From NCBI GenBank assembly GCA_963082975.1, contig OY720350.1, forward strand, positions 11,378,910 to 11,442,909: a DNA stretch of 64,000 nt, written 5' to 3'. Origin of the DNA: Labia minor. Its lineage: Eukaryota; Arthropoda; Insecta; Dermaptera; Spongiphoridae. Position numbers and translations under genes: made by a program. Positions within the stretch are counted from its first letter, which is position 1; each line of letters starts with the position of its first letter. The notes below the pieces were generated by a model. The model had not been told where the DNA came from. It ran no database searches and was given only the letters and a program-made list of their open reading frames with translations. Of the stretch, positions 57,207-64,000 are shown piece by piece.

Positions 57207-58085
57207 GTAGCTAATTATTCTGGCACTTTAAAAACCTCATCGATCCATGATAAAAGTTCACCCTTTTTTCCACTTTATGGTTTACTATGGGTATTTCACG
57301 TTGCCATTTCAATTTTATATTGAATTCTTAATCATTTTATTATCAAATACTATATTGTATATATATTTAAAATATACCTGTATATTTTTTCTATTGGAGT
57401 AGATGAAAAAGATTATTTATCATTTTAATGGAGCAGGTGTGGGTTTTGTTTAACAAGTTAAAAACCAATTTTATTATAAGTAAGATGTTGAATAAGATCG
57501 GTTTCCAATTATACTCCTACTCATTCCTCAATATATATATATATCTTTAAAAAGAAATTCAATTATTTTGATGCAAGGAGGCGAGAAAAATAATTGAAAG
57601 AAATTGTTTAAGAATCTCATTTAAGGAGACCTGTCCACTTCAATTCTGCATTTTTCAGGTTCAATATTAGAGAATGATTAAAAGCACCTTTTCATTCACC
57701 TACAATGAAAAATGGAATTCGTTCTAAATTTTCATATTCTGAGAAATTGAATGGCGCAAAAGATCGATCGATCCTATAATTTCAACCTGGAATTTATTAT
57801 TATATTTTTCTATTTGTATAAATAAATAAATTTCTTTAGATAGTTTTTTAATTATTACTATCTTTACATGTATTTCTGCTTATAATCATAATCTGTAAGA
57901 AAATTTTTTTTTTTGTTATTATGAATTTTTTAATATTTATTTATTTATTTATATTAATATTATAATATATTTATTCTTTAAATTACAAATCTGAATGAAT
58001 TCGATACATTGACCTCAAGTTCAACAATTTTTTTTTGTTTTTTTTTTAATAGTATATTTTTATATTATTACAGATATTTACTGTA
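57207..58085. other. Presumed intron, AT-rich
   Basis: No further exon recognised. A CATTTTTCAG at 57650-57659 resembles an acceptor but is followed by stops in all frames. Confidence 0.4.
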
Positions 58086-58089
58086 ATGA

Positions 58090-58380
58090 TCATATTAGGT
58101 GATTGGATCATTTTTCCACTCTAAAAAGGCATTTATTCATAAAAATTGGTACAATACATTTTAATCAAAATATTGTTTTTTTGTTATTGACATAAAAATC
58201 ACCACTTTTAAATCGTTGAAACCAAAACCGACAATTGGATAATCTGACGGAGCAGCATCACCATAAGTTTCTAAAAGTGTTTGATGGGCTTTTGCACCAG
58301 ATTTCTTCAAATCAAAATAAAAATGCAATTTTATCGTCTATAATAGTGTTTTTGGACCAAACGTCCACTTCGTAAGGCCG
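58090..58380 (-). pseudogene. Mariner transposase N-terminal fragment
   Basis: The minus strand reads FDLKKSGAKAHQTLLETYGD, AAPSDY and, after a frame change, RFKSGDF(Y)VNNKK. (F/Y)xxKKxAxxAHxxLxxxYGDxAxS then WFxxFKxGDFxVxD is the helix-turn-helix region of another mariner lineage. It passes directly to C-terminal or 3' sequence, so the catalytic core is deleted. It lies inside the presumed intron on the strand opposite to the candidate gene. Confidence 0.75.
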
Positions 58381-58399
58381 GCTTCATTGGATTTTTAAA

Positions 58400-58978
58400 T
58401 GTTCTTTCCCAAGACATACACTATGACATCGTCAATAAAGGTATTGGTTCTTTTATTAGTGTTTGTGTTCAAATTAAAACGTTAGGAAATTTACTGAATT
58501 TAGAAAAGTTTGAAAATTTGTCTATCTTACCAAACTGTATTGAAAGTCATTTTTGCATCATTTCAACAAGTTATCTCTACTTTTCTGTTATTAAGAGTTC
58601 AAAGTATATATGTAATTAATTTAGTAAAGACTGTATGAATGTTTAACCCGAAATCCGAATGGTGTTTATTATTTACTTATAGTACACCTTCAAAGAGTTT
58701 GCCGAAAATAGGACTTTAACCATTTGGCCTCACCTTCATGGTCATTTATTATTAAATAAGATAAAATAAACTATATTATTTTAATGTTGTTTTCTCAATT
58801 ATTCTCCTAGAATTGATTAAATATTGTATACTCGAATATTAAATTTGTTTAAATTTATTTATTAATTTTCTGTTTGTATGACAATCTGAATTTAAATTAT
58901 TCTAATCTTTTTTACTGATTTTTTTTACTTAAAATGTTAGACGAAGAAATTAAGAATCATTTCAATTGTTCTGCTATG
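58400..58978. other. AT-rich presumed intron
   Basis: Nothing recognised. Confidence 0.4.
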
Positions 58979-58980
58979 TA

Positions 58981-59650
58981 CAGGGTCATCGAAAAAGGTG
59001 GACGGGATTTCGAAAAGTAATAAAAACCGTAATACAAATGGTAGAATATTTATTTTCTTAAACTTTTTTATGTACTCTTAAAAAGTTTCGATGTTTGCTC
59101 CCCCCGTGGCACGACAGACATCTAACCGATAATCAATCTCCAGCCATAAGTTTTGAAGCATTGCAGGAATAATAGTTGCAATGGCTGCGTAAATTCTTCT
59201 ATAATTTGAGGCGTTTATGAAGAATATTCTGTACAGTTTTTTTAGCCATACCTAGTTCCAACTTTCTTGATATCAACACTTCCACTTTACTATAACTGAT
59301 TAAATCACCAAACAATAACTTTGTCCATAGGTGGCTTTTGTCTTTAAGTACGTCTAAAAACACGCTGCACTAACACAGGTCGTTTAAACTCAGCGTACCA
59401 CAACACACTGGTGTATGGTAGTCATGGCGATTCTGAAGTGACTGACCCAGTCGAGCCGCACGGTAATTGCGGCAAGGCAAAATGGCGGCAAGGCAAGATG
59501 ACGACTGCGCATGCGCCCACTGATTTCGAATAAATCGTATTCAAAATATTTCTAATGCTAGTCAATCTCTCGTTTATTTTGTGTTGATGACGTGTTCATT
59601 TATCGAATAGTTGTATAACAAAATCCCGTCCAGTTTTTTCGATGACCCTG
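58981..59650 (-). pseudogene. Tc1/mariner-superfamily element, 670 bp, defective, intact ends
   Basis: The 30-bp ends CAGGGTCATCGAAAAA and GGTGGACGGGATTT are closely inverted at the right, and TA flanks both sides (58979-58980, 59651-59652). Minus-strand coding traces include (F)ERPVLVQRVF, LDVLKDKSHLWTKLLFGDLI, ELGMAKKTVQNIL, and at the C-terminus LQNLWLEIDYRLDVCRATGG followed by ANIE. (E)(I/L)DYRLDVCRxTxGAxIE is the tail of a distinct Tc1/mariner lineage, possibly the DD41D (rosa) group. The catalytic core is absent. A GC-rich stretch (59450-59515) may be foreign filler. Confidence 0.8.
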
Positions 59651-59652
59651 TA

Positions 59653-60537
59653 TTTTAAAGATAAGTAATTTTTAATAAGATCTGTATCTTATTGCTTATT
59701 TTATAGTAGTATCAAATTTAGTTTTATTGCCTATAAGTTTAACATGTGCTTGTTTAATCGATTTTCGTGAAATTTACTCCTTTAAAGGTGGAGCTGACAT
59801 GTGTCATGCATGGCCTATGATGGCAAGGAAAATAAAAATTTCAACGTCATTAAATTAATATACTTGTGAATAGACAAGTATAGTTTATATACCTATATAT
59901 ATATATATTTAGGGAGAGAGAGAGAGAGATCAAATAATGTTAACCTGTGCTGGATATGAATATTTCCAAAGTTCATTTGTGTATCCTGATCAGCCTAATC
60001 AATTTATTTAATTAAATAAACATAATCAATTTGAATTTCATTACATTAGAACTAATTATTAGGTAATTTAATTTATTAGCATTTCAATTATTATACCTAC
60101 GATGTATAAACTTTAATTATTATATATATATATATATTTTTAATTAAAGAATTAAACAATATAAAGTATACAAGATTTCAAATTATATTAGTTTTTTTAA
60201 TATTAAATAAAATTTTATAAAATTAAATGAACATTTAAGTATTAAATATCATATTTTGTTGGTGAAATTTAAGTACATATCAAAGAAAATAAAAAATCGA
60301 TAACATGTGTTATGAAAATATTTACTAACATAGAATAATGCGTAAATGGTAATTAAATTATTTTGGTTATTACATTGTAAAAATTTAAAATAAAATAAAT
60401 TTTGCTATTTGTCAATAAAATTCATATTTTAAAAATACATAAAACTAGATACAGTTTATTTGCTTTGATTTTTATTCGGTTTTCTTCTACTCACACCTTT
60501 TGTAACTGACAGGTTAACCCTGTAGAAATTTTAATAG
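59653..60537. other. AT-rich presumed intron with (GA)n tract
   Basis: (GA)n at about 59911-59929. No exon recognised. Confidence 0.45.
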
Positions 60538-61125
60538 TTTTTACCGACCGACGATAGTAAAGGAAGTATTGTTTTCACACCAAATTTCAAATGTGGAGAT
60601 TTTTACATATCTCCATGAATCATGCATTTTCTTAACAGAAAAAAATATTTTTAACATGATGTCCGTCTGTCCGTATAGATGTGTACAGCTTGAACGGCTA
60701 AACGGATTTTGATAAAATTTGGTATATTTACTTAATGCATCAGTATGATGAACTGGTCAATATCTGGAAACCGGGAGTGGTAGTATTAGTGATTGACGAT
60801 AGGAAGGGAAGGGTTATTTTCACACCAAATTTCACACGAGGAGATTTTTTACATATCTTTTTACATACTGCACTTTGTATTGGTTTTATCCTCGAGAAAA
60901 ATCATGTTCATTAGATTTTTCTTAATTTTAAATTATATGACGTCACAGCCAACGCCTCCTTATATATTATAAATAAAATAAAATTAAAAATATTTATGTT
61001 ATCTCCATATCTGTTTTTGATTGCATTAATAGATACATTTAAATTATTTGAAATTGTTTCTGTAGCTGGAAATTAATTTATTTCAAACCGTCGGTCGGTT
61101 CTGCGCCTGGCCACAGGTCAACTTA
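60538..61125 (-). mobile_element. HINE-2 copy, full length
   Basis: TTTTTACCGACCGACGATAG at plus left, TCGGTCGGTTCTGCGCC and GGCCACAGGTCAACTT at plus right. One TGACGTCA at 60938-60945. Lies in the presumed intron. Confidence 0.88.
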
Positions 61126-62319
61126 TTTTTTATATTGCATAAAGTGCTCAATTGAATAGAATTTTCCAATACCCTATTATATATAATGCAGATAATAATA
61201 ATAGAAAATTTAAAATTTAAAAAAATTTTAAATTTTAAATGTTTTGTTTTATAAATTAAAAATGAAAACTATTAAGTATAAGATAATGGATTTGTGTTTA
61301 GATCATAAATTTAATATGTAAACAAAATGAGCCTATATAAAATTATTTACTTATTTATTTATATTTGATTACCTATAAATATATATATATATGTTACATA
61401 TATACCATATATATATCATTTTATTTTACTACTTAATATAATACTAGCATATATATAGTAAAATTATTTATATATTTAATCAATAATTAATATTAGATTA
61501 TATTATTAATTATTATATTCATAGTTTTATTTTCAATAAATTTAATAATTTAACCATCTATGTGTAAAATATTGGTGATTGGAATTTCAAATAACCTTGT
61601 TTGAGATATATATATATATGATTTTGAATGAAAGGGAATTTTTGTAAAATTTAATTGTAAAATAATACCACTCTGTGAGAATAATCGTTAACTCAGCTTA
61701 TGGCATTATTAGTGTACCTATATAAAATAAAAGTTCTAATAAATCCCTTAAAATAGATTAAATAAATTATATGATAGCTTAATTTAATGCCCAAATTTAT
61801 AATTTTCAATGTGAGTTAATTAAAATTGTAGATGTCTTGATGAATATGGATGTTAATGTTACATTAAAAGTAAATGAATTAATCAATCATGTTGAAAAAT
61901 TTCAAATAAAATTCTTTTCAAGATTTTCACAGAAAAGAAAAAAGATTGGAGAAGTTTAGTTAAGTCTTTACCTACTCTACTGTTATATCTTTTTTTTTCT
62001 CCCTCTCTCTTGAGTTAATCATGATAATTTTAAAAATTTAAAATTCAATCAATATTTTAATTTTTTATTCTTTTGAAAAGCCCACAGGCTGAATAGAAAG
62101 CCAGTAAAAACAAGTAACATCAAATGAATTCCTATTGTGGTATTTCACTTATGTTGAAGAATGAACGCTTTGACTTTTGAGTGGTTTCTACTTTAAAGAA
62201 GCGATCCTTGAAATTTTTTTTAAATTAAACAAAGTTTGAGAACAAAATAGTCACCTAGTACAAGAATTTTATTAGTCTTCATTAAAAAAAAAATAACCTT
62301 TTTTTTCTTTTAATTTCAG
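61126..62319. other. AT-rich presumed intron
   Basis: TA-rich to 61620. An acceptor-like TTCAAGATTTTCACAG at 61918-61933 is followed by a lysine-rich stretch without a good donor. No exon assigned. Confidence 0.4.
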
Positions 62320-62357
62320 ATCAAGAGTTCAAAGAACGAAAAAAAGAACAGAGATAA
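62320..62357 (+). CDS. Candidate terminal exon with stop, phase-matched to 57206
   Basis: A strong acceptor (TTTTTTTTCTTTTAATTTCAG) precedes AT plus CAA..., which after one base from the previous exon reads D, then QEFKERKKEQR and TAA. AATAAA lies 35 bases beyond the stop (62392-62397), a normal polyA signal distance. Joined to 57167-57206 it would give a short lysine/glutamate-rich, probably helical tail. Product unknown; upstream coding exons may lie between or before. A second acceptor-like TTTTTATTTCAG at about 62672-62683 could start an alternative or 3' UTR exon. Confidence 0.5.
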
Positions 62358-62391
62358 ATGAATGACCCTTCGACAAGAAGGAAGTGTGGCG

Positions 62392-62397
62392 AATAAA
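62392..62397 (+). promoter_or_regulatory. AATAAA polyadenylation signal
   Basis: Canonical hexamer 35 bases after the stop codon of the candidate terminal exon. AATAAA is frequent in AT-rich DNA, so its value lies in the spacing. Confidence 0.35.
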
Positions 62398-62867
62398 GAA
62401 TAGGAAACCATTGATCAGATAGAACATTTCCAGATAACAAGTCTGAGATGATATTTTATGTTACTTTATTTTCAAACAAAATTTTTTTTGTTTTTTTTTT
62501 CTTCTTCTCCTTCGTAATCACTAATATTAAGAGATTTACTATAAATTAGGTAACGATTTACTTATAAACAAACAATTAAAAAAAAAATATTTTTTTTTAT
62601 TTTATGAATTATTAACTTTTCTGTTTTCAAAGAAAATTAAAATATAGGTATTATACTCATATTTAAAACCATTTTTATTTCAGACTCCTGAAATATTGTG
62701 CAATGTGGTTGTTTGAAAAAACTCATGACGCTATTAATAAAATATTGAATTAACCACACCGACTAATAAAACATTGAAAGAAACTAATTCACAGGAAGAT
62801 AACAGTTTATAAGAAGCAAAATAAGAAAATACTCTTGTAATATAATAGAATCATTGAAAAACAAAAA

Positions 62868-62903
62868 AACAATACCTCCCTTACTATCGTCGGTCGGTAA
62901 AAA
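62868..62903 (+). mobile_element. HINE-2 3'-end fragment abutting HINE-1 copy h
   Basis: ACAATACCTCCC, then CTATCGTCGGTCGGTAAAAA, followed within a base or two by the AAGCTGGAG start of HINE-1. Confidence 0.85.
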
Positions 62904-62904
62904 T

Positions 62905-63352
62905 AAGCTGGAGTGTCTCCACTCAACTATCTCGAAAATTTGAATTGGATTAATTAACATATATTATATTTAAATTAAATTTAATTAATTATAAATTAAA
63001 ATTAATAAATAATATTTATTAAACCAGCGCTTGTTTGGCTCTTTGTTGATGGTACCACGCCACGCGTTGCAGTGGTGTTTAAAAATTAATTCCGGTACTT
63101 TCATCGATTCAACCAATCTATATATATATATATATATATAGCAGTTTTATACAATTTTTAATCATGTGAAAAACTATCAAAAATATATCTTTATTTTTAC
63201 GGTCACTTTAGAGGAAAAAATATGAAAACGTGGTAGGTAATGACCCTCTTCCGGATGAAGTTGGTACAAAACTACAAATTTTGAATAATGCCTGTGTATA
63301 GATTTCAAAATTCTAGCTCAAAACGTTTTTGCGTAATCTTGTCTACATATAT
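62905..63352 (+). mobile_element. HINE-1 copy h, interrupted at its 3' side
   Basis: Starts normally, then a (TA)n expansion at 63119-63140. The CACGTG is mutated (CACGCG). The copy stops at CTTGTCTACATATA where the LINE begins; the terminal hairpin is not in view and may lie beyond the LINE, outside the window. Confidence 0.88.
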
Positions 63353-64000
63353 TCAGTCCGTTTGCTCTCAAATAAGCGTGGTGAAGTCATGCGATGCCTT
63401 CCGTAGCCGTTTTCCATGAAGTTCGGTCCTGGGCCATGTGGATGGATTGCTGAAGAGTTCGGCCCACAGTCTGCTCAACCTGATCAGCCCATCTTTTCGG
63501 GGAGCGCCCGCGTGAACGTCGGCCGGGGACCTTCCCCTCAACAACGAGTCTCTCTAAGCCGTCAGTTCTTCTGGCTAGGTGACCAAAATATGCCAGCAGT
63601 GGACAATCTTTTTTGGATGTTGAGTTCTTTAAGAATTGATACATTTGTCCTGTGAACGGTCCAGGGAATCCGGAGTAATCTGCGATAGCACCACATTTCA
63701 AATGCATCTATGCGCAATTGGTCGGCTTTTTTCATTGTCCACGTTTCTGCTGCGTATGTGGCGATAGGAAAAATTAGTAAGTTGACCAGCTTCAACTTTG
63801 TGGCCATTGTGATATTTTATCTCTCCATATCTTTGAGAGTTTGGTCATAGATGCTCGGGCTATCGCTGTTCTTCGGCGTATTTCTGGTTCTGATTGGCCC
63901 TGGTTGTTTAATATAGAGCCCAAGTACTCGAAGCTCTCAACCACCTGAAAGCCTGCGATGTTGTCTGTTTGAGGTTGGTTGTTGTGAGGACGGTCTATGA
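63353..64000 (-). pseudogene. RTE/CR1-like LINE (family 1) ORF2 C-terminus, runs off right edge
   Basis: On the minus strand from the right edge: AGFQVVESFEYLGSILNNQG, EPEIRRRTAIARASMTKLS; then MATKLKLVNLLIFPIATYAA, ETWTMKKADQLRIDAFEMWC, YRRLLRIPWTVHRTNVSIL; then FGHLARRTDGLERLVVEGKV, PGRRSRGRSPKRWADQVEQ and a stop near 63387. FEYLGS, TYAAETW, DAFEMWCYRRLLR, FGHLxRR and GRSPKRW are the standard post-catalytic blocks of non-LTR reverse transcriptases. Frame changes near 63805 and 63595 break it. The short 3' UTR (~35 bases) ends at 63353 inside HINE-1 copy h. The reverse transcriptase core (YADD region) would lie beyond the window. Confidence 0.9.

Overview
The window reads as intergenic and intronic DNA from an AT-rich animal genome, most likely an arthropod; I cannot place it more precisely. 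The basis is very high AT content, long (TA)n tracts, intron-style splice signals, and a transposon set typical of arthropods: mariner, hAT and piggyBac relatives, Helentron-like non-autonomous elements, RTE-like LINEs, a tRNA-derived SINE, Penelope-like debris and a Gypsy remnant. No long intact gene, rRNA, functional tRNA or CRISPR array is visible, and nearly all open frames of 60-120 codons lie inside repeats or AT-rich spacer.

Layout. 1-245: tail of a ZBED/hAT transposase (minus strand). 434-3660 and 30278-33508: a 3.2 kb direct duplication about 30 kb apart, each copy with an internal ~0.5 kb repeat and a pair of near-perfect hairpins. 3.7-7.5 kb: a hAT MITE, an internally deleted mariner, a Penelope endonuclease remnant and a foldback element that received two further MITEs. 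8.6-13 kb: Helentron-like debris, a polyA-tailed insert, the C-terminal end of a PIF1-like helicase, a Gypsy PBS/gag start and the first HINE-1 copy. 14-30 kb: MITEs, one candidate minus-strand microexon (18910-18966), four HINE-1 copies or fragments, HINE-2 copies, nested hAT MITEs and a mariner. 33.6-53 kb: SINE copies, a LINE 3' end, a piggyBac MITE, mariners, a second foldback and more HINEs. 54-64 kb: the best host-gene signals, namely a THAP zinc-finger first exon (54217-54314) and two phase-compatible plus-strand exons (57167-57206 and 62320-62357), separated by transposon-filled DNA. The right end is an RTE-like LINE inserted into a HINE-1 copy.

Two short element families dominate. 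HINE-1 (about 0.6 kb, 8 copies) and HINE-2 (about 0.5-0.64 kb, 11 copies or fragments) both have an inverted repeat near the 5' end that recurs at the 3' terminus, ending in GTAAAAA. HINE-1 also has an internal CA microsatellite and a clear 3' hairpin. This is the architecture known for Helentron-associated elements (the Drosophila DINE-1 type). A PIF1-like helicase remnant at 11.25-11.43 kb would fit an autonomous partner. HINE-2 and several unrelated families carry the palindrome TGACGTCA (11 perfect sites), while most HINE-1 copies carry CACGTG, so these repeats spread transcription-factor-like sites through the region. No genes can be said to work together as an operon or pathway here.
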